Assembly (NCBI RefSeq): GCF_032854445.1
Contig: NC_088302.1
Span: 15,373,338-15,437,337 of the forward strand
Direction: 5' to 3'
From: Liolophura sinensis
Taxonomy: Eukaryota > Mollusca > Polyplacophora > Chitonida > Chitonidae
Length of the DNA stretch: 64,000 bases
Shown piece after piece: positions 1-12,298 of this stretch (position 1 is its first letter; every line of letters begins with the position of its first letter). The position numbers were made by a program, and so were the translations under genes. A model generated the notes under the pieces. That model ran no database searches. It saw nothing but the letters and a program-made list of their open reading frames with translations, and was not told the DNA's origin.

Positions 1-91
1 TTGGAACTTAGACGTCAGTTTGTATATTGTTGATAACACAGTTTTGTGAGTAGGCATCGGTATTTTATTCACCTTAGAACGCACGATTTGA

Positions 92-165
92 GTGAGTGAG
101 TGAGTGGTTGGGGTTTAACGTCGTACTCAACAATTTTTCAGTCATGTGACGACGACGCACGATTT
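92..165 (+). repeat. Fragment of dispersed repeat R2
   Basis: A short (gagt)n run leads into 'ggggtttaacgtcgtactc', then 'caatttttcagtcatgtgac'. The same words recur near 31495 and 41575, so this is the left part of a dispersed family (called R2 here). It lies in the intron upstream of the first recognisable channel exon. Positions 166-422 hold nothing else I can name. Confidence 0.6.
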
Positions 166-422
166 GAAACACGTGGTATTATGCTTCATATAAACTATAA
201 TTTAACAGTTATGTTACTGGTTACAATGTAATGAGGCTTATTAAAATACAATATTCAGAAACAATGTATCACATCCTACATTTATTATTAATATTAGTCC
301 TTATAACTGGACAAGATTTCATATCTTAATAGTATTACTCGGAAGAAGCCTCTACACGAACATCACGTTTCAACAGATAGTCACGGCTTTTTATTTTGGA
401 ACATTCCTTCTCTTTTTGCCAG

Positions 423-703
423 ACGTACTTGCTGGAGCTACGGACCACCGTATCGGGGCTCTTGGAGACGGGAGGGAAAATGTTTAAACTTCTCAAGCCT
501 ATAGATCACAGGCTGATAGACTTCAATCTTCTGTCGGTGAAGGCGAAAAACAGTCTCATAGAGTCGCTGAAGTTCAAAACGCTGGAGCGAATAGTGGAGG
601 ACCTGAACGAGAACGTGGAAGAACAGTTGTCTACCCTGAATGACCTCCAGACGGAACTGGATGATTACCACAGGGGCTCCAGGCTAAATGGCAAATTTTA
701 CTT
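423..703 (+). CDS. Channel 1 exon: end of helical ectodomain insertion (281 nt)
   Basis: The acceptor is cttctctttttgccag and the exon opens in phase 0 with ACG TAC (Thr-Tyr). The donor is GTAGGT after TTTTACTT (phase 2). It encodes 93 residues rich in Leu, Lys and Glu with no Pro-rich loop, e.g. LERIVEDLNENVEEQLSTLN, predicted helical or coiled coil. It ends in RLNGKFY, matching KINGNFY in channel 2. The apparent stop codon is created by the donor itself (TTG TAG), so it is not a true stop. Confidence 0.88.
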
Positions 704-2339
704 GTAGGTTTTGTACTAGATGTTTTCTTGCGTATCATTTAAAATTTTAAAATGTGTTTGAATTGAAATGTCGATGGGTTTATATCAGTATTCTTGTTCC
801 GGGACAGTGTGTCAGGACAGGTGTTTTTGGCATAGCTCTCCAGTAGAAGAGCATTTAGAATACCATGTTGAGGTAATTTCATAATGCGATCGAAACCCTG
901 CAGTAAAAGGACGTTAAATAGAATAAACGGATAATTTACACAAATTACATATTTTTTCTGATATAGCTTCATTTTTAGCCTTACACAAACGAACTCTCTT
1001 TGAGTTTGAGGGAGGCCTTTCGTTATTATGAAAGTATGATTTATTTCAGACCAACATATAGCTGCTAACCATATATTTAAAAACATTGAAGAACTGTGAA
1101 TTGGAATTTTCCTTGCTGTAAAGCATACTTGCTTATTAGAGAAAATAGGGGATGTAGAATTGTGTAAAAGTGGGTGACAACTACACACATTCAGCTAATT
1201 TGAATATCCAGTTTATTAGTGACAGCGAGATATATAATGAAAAAATAGACATTCAAAGAAGTTTTAGCTTATCAGTCTATAATGTATCAGTCAGAAGTTT
1301 GAATGCAAATTTCGAAATTCACCTCATTCGAACTCACTTGCATATAATGCAAAATGTCTAAACAGTAATGACGCTTTTCATGATTTGAAAACATGGAACA
1401 TGGAAATCAGCAGTTTTATGAAAAATAATGCCTTCCAGAACGTTGAAAATTTATTAGGATTGTAAATCTGTCAATTTGCTTAGCTTAAGATAACGATAGT
1501 AAAGCCACTGATCCTGCAACCTTGTATTGTTTACCTAGGAACAACTTCCTGCAACTGGAGGTTTACTTCCCAGAATTGGCGGAGACTATTATCACGCATG
1601 AAGAAACATACGGACTGATAGCTCTGGCATGTAAGTATATAGAAGATGTAGTTACCACTGCCTCCATTGCTGAGATGATCGAGTCATACTTTACTATTTG
1701 TGTAGACTGATAATTGGGTAGCAAGCAAGATCAGGTCGTTTTCTCCTGTGTACCTACGTTTTCTCCCAACCAATATATTTGATCGCTTCGTATAAGTTAA
1801 ATAAGGTGGAGAACATCACTGAAATAAAACAACAAATAAAAAAGTCAATAAACAAATAAACAAATAAATAAATTGGTTTTGGAGAGTGAAAAACGAAACT
1901 TCAAGTAGAGATTTTCTTTTGAATTTCTTTATCAATGTCCATCAGCTTCATAACGAAATACTATTATTTCTGCATCGTCATTGAGTTTCTTTCGTGCTTG
2001 TGTCCCGAAGTTGACATATACCGTGTCAATATTAGTGTAATATTGTTGGAAGGGATGGTTACCAATGAGCAACGGTTTACTCAGGATAACCCACTTTCCA
2101 CAATCCGTGAAAGGTCTTGCTGCTGTTGAGTGAAATATTCTTGACCATAGCGTTTATAAATCCACGCTAAATAAATAAATCAGAAACTCTGTTATATGCT
2201 GATATTGGTTTTTTCTGTCATTGCAGGCGATATCGGATCATCGTTGGCCCTATATCTGGGTATAAGTCTGCTCACTATATTTGGTCTACTTGACTTAGTG
2301 TTACGATCCTTGTTAGGAAGCGGTTCGGCGCGGCGGTAA
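423..2339 (+). CDS. DEG/ENaC-family cation channel, 3' part (channel 1), exons 423-703, 1539-1630, 2227-2339
   Basis: C-terminal part of a degenerin/epithelial sodium channel (DEG/ENaC) subunit; the family forms trimeric, amiloride-sensitive, Na+-selective channels in the plasma membrane. Three exons join in phase: 281 nt of helical ectodomain, 92 nt encoding the conserved strand before TM2 (NNFLQLEVYFPELAETII), and the TM2 exon (DIGSSLALYLGIS). G-I-S fits the G-x-S selectivity filter of the family. The reading frame is continuous across both introns (phase 2, then phase 1), and each exon has its own match in channel 2, with identical lengths for the first two. The 5' exons lie left of the window. 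Oddity: the acidic residue usual a few positions after G-x-S is replaced by Gly (LLTIFGLLD). The stop lies within CGG-TAAG, so a further splice from that site cannot be excluded. Confidence 0.9.
1539..1630 (+). CDS. Channel 1 exon: palm strand before TM2 (92 nt)
   Basis: The acceptor is ttgtttacctag and the donor is a perfect GTAAGT. The first G completes Leu with the TT of the previous exon, and the last T joins GC of the next exon to give Cys. The encoded NNFLQLEVYFPELAETII matches the family's conserved strand leading into TM2, followed by THEETYGLIALAC. Confidence 0.9.
2227..2339 (+). CDS. Channel 1 terminal exon: TM2 and G-I-S filter
   Basis: The acceptor is ttttttctgtcattgcag. The exon encodes DIGSSLALYLGIS, a hydrophobic run, and a short basic tail ending SARR before TAA. 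Ala in LALY aligns with the small residue of the degenerin (gating) site. The matching exon of channel 2 is 41 codons long; this one is 36. Confidence 0.9.
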
Positions 2340-4577
2340 GCAAGCTCGGGGGATTCGGCTCGGTGTATATTTTCAGCCAAGGAGAGTACAAAAAGTGGTT
2401 ATTTCTTCGTCTCCGTTCCTGTGGTACTGTACTGTTTGAAATCTACGTCCCTGCTCTCACTCCGAAAATTCATCATATCTGCCCAAGCCTAATCGTTCCA
2501 AGTATCTGACCCATGCGTGTTACCTGGTTTCATTAGGTTTTAGCTCAGCTCGCGTACCCCTGCATGGAACCTGTGGAAACGGTTAATGTCACTGAAACAT
2601 GGCTGTGAATTTTAGGCCAGTAGAGCATATAGTATCCACGAATGCTTACTTGTGTGTGGAGTTTGTGGTGAAAAACTATTGTGGTACGAGAAAATACACA
2701 AACTGTTTCCAAAAGATTTTGGAGGTGTTTCGATACAACTCACTGCAGATCAAGACTTTGTGGGGTATAGAGCAGTCCAACCATTAGACGATCGGGAAAT
2801 TGTACGTCTCACGACTGGACCGTCAGTGGGATTTGTGGGACAGGGGGGATAACTTTTCCAATGGGCAAGTCAAGGGGAATAATCTGCACAGTGCAGTGAG
2901 GTGTCAAGTAAAACAACCCACGATATATGTATTTCAGTGAAATCGATGTAACTGTATCTCAACTTGATACGTTGTACTGTACACATTTTTGTGGGGAAAC
3001 ATTTTATAAATGATATGAAGACTGTTTCGTGTGGTACAACAGAACACAGAGCTGTGTAGGTTGACATTATGGACTCTTCAGTGGCAAATCAGGATTGGCG
3101 TGATATTGTGTCTGCTCTGAGAAAAAACGTCTTGAACTGAAGTGGACAAATATGTCTGATTGTGACGTCTGTAATGGTAACAATTGTGAACTTCAAATAA
3201 GTAAAGAAATGTGACAATGTTTGTCGTATTGCACAACCAAAGTGCAAAATACGTTTGTTCTCCAGAAACTACCATTAAGGCTTATTTTTCACATTGTCAA
3301 AGTGAGAAGACAAACAAGTAATTTTGTTAGAAGTTTAAGGCGCAAATAAAATAAGACAAGGTTTTGGTTTTGGGTAAGACCGATACGACTCTTTAGGTTG
3401 CTTTAATATCCGTGTTTATGAACTGAGAGCAGAAATGGTGTATTATTTGCCTCTTTGCAAATGCAATACAGGACAATGGAAGCAATGTTTTCTCTTCAGG
3501 GAGAGAACAGAATTAATCTTATCGTAAAAGGAGTCAACTGTGTGAAGGATAAGCCAACTGGGACACGAACTGCTAAGCTGTAATAATAAACAAATGTTTT
3601 CAAGATAACTGGGATAATGTATATACGGGGAGTTTGGTGTGGTGTATTTTGGCTTAACCAATACAAGCTGTACACTTTTACTCGCAATGCATAGTCAAAC
3701 GTACGCTTGGTGTGAATACGGAGCCAAAATAAAATGTGGCTGATTAACCTGTAATTTTAAAATATTGTAAATAGTTTACCAGATATACCCTCCTCAGAAT
3801 TTTTAAAGACCTTTTAAGAGTATGGTTTAGCGTGACACCCCAAATTATCTGCAAGGCATGTTCTTTTTCTGTGTTCCAAGTCTACCTTGGGACAACATAC
3901 ACGCATAGGTATACTAAGACGATGCTTCTGGTTATCCTTGCTGTATCCAATAGTAGGGAATTAAGCATCTTTATTTTGGGTTCCTCTCTCGATTTATTTT
4001 GGATGTCAACATTGACTGTAAACCTGGAACGTAAACCAGGCTCCATTGTAAATAACCCACGTGTAGAAATTTTATTTTATATTTTCGCTGAGCTCATGTT
4101 TGTACGAAAGATGTGTGGAAGTTGTAAATATGGATGCCTGATGAATTCGGGCGCAGTAAAATGAGGTATTTATAAGGGCATTTATCAGGACGCCTGTATA
4201 TTAGATGTAGCGATATCATAAACAGGGCTTCTTTTTTTTGTATATGTATATTGTACGAAACACAATCCGTTTATGAGTGTTCAGAATGTACTTCATCCTT
4301 ATATGCCTGAATAAAGTATAAACTGATCTAATTCTATTGCTCTCTGTTGTTTACCTGTGTTACTGTTGGCTTCGTGATACTGTATGGAATGAACAAATAG
4401 AGATTTGCACCCTTTTCGGGTTTTCGCAGGTATTGGAAACATTTCTGAAGTGCTTGGGCTCTCTCCCAATAAATAAGGGGTCGATCAGGACCAGGATATG
4501 GAGGAAACAAGGAAAAGTTTGAGGAAATGTTTGAAAGCCAAGTACCTCCTGACAGGAGGAGGGTTCGATGTCTCTAT
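2340..4577. other. Spacer, no gene recognised
   Basis: AT-rich sequence with only short chance open frames (the longest, near 3832-4164, has no recognisable motif). No splice-bounded exon or known repeat was identified. Confidence 0.4.
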
Positions 4578-4803
4578 TTGTACAATGTTTTACGCCGCAC
4601 TCAAGGATATTTCCCTCATACGACACAAGCCAGCATTATGGTGGTAGCAAACCGGACAGAACCCGGCGGAAACCCACGACCATCCGGAGGTTGCTGGAGG
4701 AAAGCCAACCTGAGTTTAAATTGAACTCACAGCGACCGTGTTGGTGAGAGGCCCTTTCGGTCATTGTGCCGTGCTAGCATGCTAACCACCAGGCCACGCA
4801 GGG
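4578..4803 (-). mobile_element. tRNA-headed SINE, nearly full length
   Basis: On the - strand it runs from a decayed tRNA-like head (box A/B area about 4715-4803) through the conserved core (catccgcaggttgctgg and its complement) to 'tacgccgcactcaaggatat', and the A-rich tail is lost. The head has diverged (gtgccgtgctagcatgctaaccacc). Confidence 0.85.
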
Positions 4804-6243
4804 TAGAGGGGAGTTCACGGTCCCAGTTTTTTAACTCGGCCAGCGAGCGTCCGTTCCCTATTTTTGAAGTGGATACCTTACCTCACCATCTCAGGCTGTT
4901 GCTGAGTATGTACTATACAATCAACAGATTCATAATGATGAGTGTTCTGATAACACTAAACATCTGTATGGAAGCCAGATGTGGCCATTCGAACCACTTT
5001 AAGGTCGAAACTACGAAAACGCGAATGGCCATATGCGCCTTCCATGCTTCTTGCCAAGCGTGGTGAGATGAAACTGTTAGCTGAACTTTGAAAGTGTCAA
5101 AGTAACCGATGAGGCAGTTACACACTTGTTGATGAATGGACTTATTACGTCAGGAACAATGGTCACTGGGGATATGTGCATAAAAATAATAAATATAATA
5201 CATGTATATTTGGGATATAAATCACAAATCTTAAAAGGAATTTAACCAAAGCATTCTTCCTTACGGTACATAGAAAATAAACACATGACAACATATGTGA
5301 CGACCCGTTATGATACTGTGTGAAATGGCCTCCAGTTGATCCTGTTAATGTGAAGTACCATGATTGAGAAAGTTTCCACTGCGGTTTGTAAAGTCATCAA
5401 TATTACGACGCTCAGGACTGAACTCTTGTTGTCGCATGAGCTCCAGAACAAACATGTTCCGGTAGTAGCTGGCCAATAAAGATTGGTGTGATTTATCAGT
5501 CTTCCACCTGTACATGCATCAGAGAAACAAACCATTATGATTTTCGATTGGGAATCGCTAAACCAATCAGTTTATGCGATCAGGGCAGCAGGGTAATCAA
5601 ATTGTAGATAATCACCGTAGTCTGAAGTCATCAGAAATGGGACGGGCCGCTTTACTCCTTAGATGTTGAAAGACAGGGGATCCTGTTTTAAATTGATTTC
5701 TTCTGACATCATGTGTAAGCTGTCTGTTACTGGTATGGAAGTCATACTGGGTGCGGTGTTGAGGATTGTGTAAACGTTACTTAGGCCCCTGTAATTTGAT
5801 TTTGTCCGATATCGCCAACTTGACGCCATGAAAAAAACATTGGCCCACGAACACAATCTTGACAGGGAGATATGCAGTTTGTGTTTGATTCCTTGTCAAG
5901 ATTACTGTAGTAGCAAATTACATCAGCTCAAAATGTAAACAAGGTTCAAATCCCTCGTTTAGTCAAGCTTTATTTAGAGTTCCCTAAGGACACACATATA
6001 AATACTTGAAGCCACGAATGTTTGAATGATTTTTAATCGGCGGAAGATTCCCCACATGTGATGTACACACAAACAACACCGGTGTTGAAATATATAGTCT
6101 AGTATATTCAGCTGTCTGTAAAATCAGTTATACTCATTACCAAAATTGCCTTTAGTCAGTGACACGTAACAACATAAGCTCTACGTATTGAATGTTCATA
6201 TCGTTGTAAGGAAAATGAAGCTAGAACACACTTTTTTTCAGAT
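4804..6243. other. Spacer, no gene recognised
   Basis: AT-rich non-coding sequence. No exon, known repeat or RNA gene was identified here. Confidence 0.35.
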
Positions 6244-6756
6244 TCATAATGTTAAATTCTTGACGACAAGAATTCCATTGCCTTGGGTGACGTCATAATT
6301 ATTCCAAAACCTGAGGAATGCTGGATACTTGGCGGAGTTCAGCATGTTTTGACAGAGGTCGACACTAGTTACCTAAACTGCTATCGGTTTTACTGTAAAT
6401 CCTGTTTCTAACACTGTCATATTCGAAATTGTTAACACGTCTAGCATAATATGGCCGTAATAAATGAATTTTATCTTATCTCTGGCAGTATAAGATCTCA
6501 TGGCAGTGTGGTTTTAAAGCTGGGTGTTGGGAAATTTGTTATAAAATACAATGTAGTCTATTCGCTGAGAGTGTAGACTAAGCTGTGTTACTGCGTGGGG
6601 ATTGTTCTAACCGCAAGTTGGTGCACTTATTATAAAAGAAATTATTATCCACGCCCATTCCCCAGCATGCCACTCTTTTTTCTTAATAATTATGACGTCA
6701 CCCGAGGTAATAAGTTCTTGGCGTCGACACTGAGCTTACGCAGTTTAACATTATGA
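6244..6756. mobile_element. TIR element (MITE-like), about 513 bp
   Basis: The ends are a perfect 13-bp inverted repeat: TCATAATGTTAAA at 6244-6256 and its complement at 6744-6756. Inside this, longer interrupted arms (about 6257-6345 and 6655-6743) share gggtgacgtcataattatt in inverted orientation. The centre has no coding capacity. One arm-like fragment recurs at about 42235-42350. It is probably a non-autonomous DNA transposon; no clear target duplication was seen. Confidence 0.65.
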
Positions 6757-8039
6757 GTCAGAAAAAGTGATCTTTTTTGATTTTCTTTGCAAGAATATGG
6801 ACCTGCAACATATCCATGTGTATAGCTCGTGTTATCACTAAAGGCAATTTTGGTGGCAAATATGACTGGTTTTACAGAGAGCTGAATATAGGGAGCTCTC
6901 TAAAAGAAATAGACCATAGCACAATAGCTTGTGTTGCTTTCATTCAACACAGGAATGTGTTATCCCAGCACAAACATTTGTTATATAATTGTAAAGTACA
7001 CATGTTTATGGTAACAAGATGATAAAACACAAACTTGTATTGGACCCAAATGAGGTAAATTATGCATATTAGCCATTAACCTAACTTGTGTTCGTACACC
7101 AAAACCTTGTGTATAACATCAAACACATCTTGTATGCAATTCTTTCTACAGAAGACTTTGTGTTAATTCAGTATAAGGTAGAGTTGTTCAAATATGACAC
7201 AAGGCCTTTGATGGAAACACCGCGGATTTGTGTTTGTACAACATAAGTGTTTTTTTGTGTGGACAGTCATATGTGTTGAAGAGAAGTGGTCTTTACCGAA
7301 AGATATACTATTTCAAAACAGCCATATGAAAAACGTGGATGGTTTAATTACAGCCAAACTCCACGAATAGTGAGAACGGGGATGGGGAAATCCACAAATT
7401 CTCTGTCCAAGCCGTGGACTGAACCAGCTTCTTGCGAGTCTAATTAATTGAAGGTCACGATTCGCTCCCCTAGATGGATGTTCTTTTTCTCTCGGACACT
7501 GTAGCCAATGGAATCAGCTGGGTACATCTGGATTAGTTATAGATGGGTTGATTTATTAAACAGTCGGTGTCTGTTGGAAGTACTGTCTATACTTAAAGGG
7601 TACATGAAAAGATTATGAAATGAAGAAATGCATGCCAAACACAGCTTGTTACCTCGAGGATTAACCTTGTGTTCACTTTTAGCCAGCTAACCATGCCTTG
7701 TACTGAAACCTAGCTCTCCTCTTTACAGGAAGCAACAACTGGAATGCATACAATTTTGTTCCCAGGGTTGCTTAAAATGTTAAAATTACCGCCTACACGG
7801 TTGATTCGGTTGAGCGCGGAGACAGGTAACACACCAAAACTGTTAAAAGTGATAATTTACACATATAATAAACGTGCATGGTTATAATGGAGATATGCAT
7901 CACTATACACGTAACATAGGCGCGTGACGCAGAGTTTTCGCTGTTTTGAAACACGTACTATTGGGAACGTTGGAAAGCTGACAGGACATTACTTTTAGTC
8001 TAAAATTAAAAAAAAAAACTCTTGTTGTTTACAATCTAT
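6757..8039. other. Spacer, no gene recognised
   Basis: AT-rich sequence without convincing open frames or identified repeats. An oligo-A run lies near 8010. Confidence 0.35.
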
Positions 8040-8245
8040 GCGTTGAAACAGACATTCGTATACCAGCCATCAACCAATAAGGACGTTCAAGGTCAATATT
8101 CGCAAGGCCAATTCCCATAAACGACGTATAACACAAACCACCAAAGAACTTAGAAAATATATAAAGTACGAAAATAGGACGGAATCATGAAAAGAGAAGC
8201 AACCAACAATTTTCAATGATTTTGGAAAAGACGCATGTTATAGGC
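8040..8245 (-). repeat. Dispersed repeat R4 (retroelement 3' module), copy
   Basis: Shares 'aaagaactta' , 'atataaagtacga', 'atcatg.aaagagaagcaa' and 'tttcaatgat' with the copy at 54425-54875 and, more distantly, with 19400-19640 (same orientation) and 13395-13640 (opposite orientation). Unlike the 54.5 kb copy it has no SINE inside, so it represents the empty site. Confidence 0.7.
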
Positions 8246-8403
8246 GATTGAGTACATTTGTAAATAATACATAATGGCAATCCCAAATATGATCTGTGTG
8301 CAGATATTTTCCTGTGTGACAAACAATGCCACCTGAGTATTTTTATAATCGATTGTGTCTTAAAACGCAGGTTTTTGTACACAGTTCTTTGTACATCATG
8401 TTA

Positions 8404-8500
8404 AAGGGCCGAGGGGGCTAGCACGCCAGCGCGGCGTTATGGCCCAGGGGCCTCTCATCAATGCGATCGCCGCGAGTTCAAATAAATAAATAAAATACAT
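8404..8500 (+). mobile_element. SINE fragment: tRNA-like head joined to tail
   Basis: A tRNA-like head (gggggctagcacgccagcgc, then gcctctcatcaatgcgatcg, then gcgagttcaaa) runs straight into an AAAT tail. The whole core is deleted. Confidence 0.7.
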
Positions 8501-10261
8501 AATTTTATGCAGGGTTGTTTAGAGACTTGAGGATATTATTACATTTAATGGTTGTTTTATGTCGTGTCCAATGATATTTCACGAGTTTGATCATGTATTT
8601 CGCGCTTTAAGTTAGGCAATCTTCGTATTCCTTGGCTGTGCGCACAGGGCTAGGTTAAGTACATGTTACCCTGATAACAGTATACGGTAACTGGACGACG
8701 TTTCGTGTCTGGTATAATTGCTTTTTCATCACCCAACGGTAGTCCTGGTAAAAATTTGATGGGATATTATTTCGATCACACGGTACATTGCTCCTGGTAT
8801 GTAGCTCCAAGAAAGTCATTGTCTTTTTTTTTCAAATACAGCTACGATTGGTTCAAGGGAAAGAACCACTTTACGGACATTAGGAGTTTTTTTTTCAATT
8901 ATCTCCCTTAGCTGTGTTATATATGAATGGATTTAGAAATGATTTTGGCTTTAAGTAACATTGCCTATAGTTTAAAACATTCCAAGACGAGGCTGGACTT
9001 GACCCAACATTGAGGCTGTAATATAAAACCTGGCCCAACCTCCGAGAAAACCTCGTTTTGACAAGTGTGGCTCTGTCGCCATTGTCCAACATATTTTGAC
9101 TTCATGATAACAATATGAAGATCTGATGGTTGGCAACAGCATATGTGCTCCGGAACATTATACATAGTTATAAATTATGCAAACTTATCATTGTTAGTCA
9201 TGATGGTCACCACAAATGCCACATTTGTGGATATTTCATTTTACTGTAGTAAATTGTTATAAAAATGTCACTTGGAAAAAACTCATTGTAGTCTTAAACA
9301 ATGTGGGATTCGCTTTTTGAATCTGTTGATATCGCGAAAAACTATGCACATTCTTTTTTTTATCGAAAGTGTTATGCACTCTAAAACCCCCCAATTCACA
9401 ACCATTCTTCCAATTAGAGACAAGCCTTATACTTCGAAACGTCGTGTTCAGAAACCAAGAAGTTGTATATCCATAATGAACATCTTGATAGTTTAAATGG
9501 TTACTAAATCGTTATTTAAATTACAATCGATCAAACTATTCTGATGTGGATGACCAATGCGATGACAAGGTGATCTTTGAATAACTCTGCAAAGGGACTG
9601 CAAAAGCGGTAAACCGATAAAGGTCTTAATTATTGTAGCGTGATTTTCTTCCAGTCGTTGCCACTGTAAATGTGTAGAGCGATTATATTTCCTTTTTACT
9701 CTGAAAGTCTATGGTGAGTACCAGTTCTCATGAACTCATTCACCCTTGGTAGCGCCTTGTGAATTTTGGTACAAACTAAGGAATGATGTGAACATTTACA
9801 CCAAACTTGTGAAGATTTCGCGACATAATTTTGAGTTCGGGGATGATTCCATTCTTCCTTATTTAAGAATTTATGAATTCCAGTGGTAAAAAAAATTTGA
9901 ACTGACGAAGGTCCAGATAGAATGTTCAGTTCAACAATAAACAACAGTTTTATTTCCCCTATGCACAAGGACGTTGATTATAAAGATGAGGTGGTGTTCA
10001 TCAAAAACTCAGCACTGTATCATTCTGGTGTACCTATTACCACAGAAGCTCCCCAGTTCTTGATACTTCCACCTAGTATCTACTGAGGCTCTATCCATAC
10101 TAACGTTAAAACTCTGCCCAAACTTCCTCTAGAGAGATTCTAACCGGTTGACCCTATTATGTATTCCCCGTGGATCAGAGCCCCTATCCACAATAATAAT
10201 AAACACAGTCGAACTTCCACTGGAGATTCTACACCGGTTGATTCCATCAACGTATTATCCG
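8501..10261. other. Spacer, no gene recognised
   Basis: Non-coding AT-rich sequence. Short open frames near 8705, 9272 and 9696 show no motif or supported exon borders. Confidence 0.35.
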
Positions 10262-10542
10262 TGGATTCCAGTGCATCTGCGCTCGGGAACTGTAGCTGTC
10301 ACTAACGACAGAACCGTTCCGTTCATGGATCCTAGTCCATCTGCACTCGGGAACTGTAGCTGTTACTAACGACAGAACCGTTCCGTTCATGGATCCTAGT
10401 CCATCTGCACTCGGGAACTGTAGGTGTTACTAACGACAGAACCGTTCCGTTCATGGATCCTAGTCCATCTGCACTCGGGAACTGTAGCTGTCACTAACGA
10501 CAGAACCGTTCCGTTCATGGATCCTAGTCCATCTGCTCTCAG
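10262..10542. repeat. Minisatellite, 64-bp period, about 4.4 copies
   Basis: The word 'cgggaactgtag' recurs at a constant 64-bp step (offsets near 10284, 10348, 10412, 10476). Units are nearly identical and contain the local palindrome ggatcc. Because 64 is not a multiple of 3 the frame changes each unit, so open frames across it are accidental. Confidence 0.92.
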
Positions 10543-10969
10543 CATTGGTCAAGGACTACACCTAATGGCATTCAACTTTGAAGGATTTAATCGAAACGGT
10601 TGGGCACCATTTGTTCAACAGTTTATGGTAGGCATTTACTGGGTTGTTAGATTAGTTTGACTTATGCCAGATACCTTCGATGTGCATTGTTCGACCGTCG
10701 AGACCAACTCATAAATATTAATTCTGACGCTCCTTTGTTAGATTTTCAACAGCGTGAGCGGAGCCTAAGTGCGAAATCCAGCAATGTGATTGGCTAACCA
10801 GCAAAATAGCTGCACGTCAGTCACAAGCCTGCTAAAATCCTATCACTGTTATTGACGTGGATAATAAGTTTTTCCCTCCATACATTCTCAAGTAATGTCA
10901 GACTTAAAAATGAACAATTATAATCACCTTAAGTCGTAATAATTCCCTTTACCCATGGCGTTAATTAAT

Positions 10970-11103
10970 TTTATTTATTTATTTATTTTAATTGGTGTTT
11001 TACGCCGTACTCAAGAATATTTTCCTTATACGACGGCTGGTGGGAGGAAACCGGACACAGCCCAGGAGAAACCCACGACCTTCCGCAGGTTGTCGCCAGA
11101 CGT
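10970..11103 (-). mobile_element. SINE, 5'-truncated
   Basis: (TTTA)n, then 'ttggtgttttacgccgtac', the core and 'ccgcaggttg' in - orientation. The tRNA-like head is missing. It is flanked by 'cgttaatta' on both sides (about 10960 and 11100), which looks like a target-site duplication. Confidence 0.85.
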
Positions 11104-11860
11104 TAATTAAAAAACTGATCTCACATCTACAAGAGTCAATGTATGCATAAAAAATAACACCTGAAACCTGCTTACGCGCAAAATGGCTGCCTCAAGAAAC
11201 GGTAGGACCTCATTTTCAAGAGTAAACTTTACGGAAAATGTAACATAATATCAGCATGAGTAACTACTGCTATCAAAAGCTTCATAGAGTATATTTACCA
11301 CATACTGAACCATATTTCATAAAATCTAGCAGATTTCAAGGAAAGCTTTGCCAAAACAAAGTTTACAACCAGAGAATATCTACAAAAACAACAACAACAA
11401 CGTAATGATAAATTCTTCGACCGATGTCGTTGTTATAACCAGATAAATTCTACTCTAAACCGACTTCCAAGACTATTACTACGTAACAGTCACAACACAC
11501 TACGCTATATGAGTCTCAGAATGACTTCAATGATAAAAACTGTGGTTACTTCTTGTCAATGTCAAGAAATGTCTTCAACTACGAATGGGAACTAACAACA
11601 AAATCTCCTTCTCAAGACAGACCTAATAAAAACTCAGCCAATGTTAAAACGTTACTAATTATTATTTTTTAAAGCACCTTGCTAAAACATATTTCAATCG
11701 AAAGTAGGATAATCAAGCTTTCTAAAAAGCATAATACTTTACTATTTTAAAGAGATTTCATCGAATAACCTGTAGAACAAACTGACAATACTGCACAAAT
11801 TGCTGGGGTGAGTCGCGCCAGCCATAATGAGAATTTTATCCAACAGATCAGCTGCGCTAC
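11104..11860. other. Spacer, no gene recognised
   Basis: AT-rich sequence with a short (caa)n run near 11388. Nothing else identified. Confidence 0.35.
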
Positions 11861-12298
11861 GGCCACAGACCCCATTAATTTTCCATAATCGACAATGTTA
11901 ACGTTTAGCGCTGTAGCTCAGTCCCAAACATTCCGTGGCCATTTAACTTTGGCGCATACCGGGCCCACCCTGTGAGAAAGAATCCACAAAAATCTTGATA
12001 TAGGTTGACCGTCAAAATCTGGACGCTTCTCAGCCGGCAGCTGAGAGCGGCTCCAAGGGGACGTCACTCGCAGCCTCATCACCATCTGTCTCTTTGTGTC
12101 CTCTTGCCCAAAATTTCAAACTTTCATCATTAAAACTCATACCTGCTCAAACCTTAGACAATGTCCATCATGTTGATACCAAGCATGCACCTGTACGCCA
12201 AAAATGGCAGGCTGGCAGCCAAAAAAGACTTTACACCCTAAAATACACAGAATTACATTTGGAAGAAAAACGGAAGTTGTAATGAGGTACTATGTCCC
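11861..12298. mobile_element. TIR element 'R3', copy A (about 438 bp)
   Basis: Non-autonomous element with related inverted ends: left GGCCACAGACCCCATTA, right (complement) GGGACATAGTACCTCATTA. Each end is flanked by a TA (cTAc on the left, ccTAtc on the right). The interior (agcgctgtagctcagtcc, gcaccaaaaatgg-like words) aligns with copies B and C. This is the most diverged of the three full copies. Confidence 0.75.

Noticed and set aside
3832-4164. 110-codon open frame
   Set aside because: Starts at GTG, has no recognisable domain, and lacks splice or promoter context.
10262-10542. CRISPR-like regular repeats
   Set aside because: The 64-bp units abut with no variable spacers; this is a minisatellite in animal DNA.
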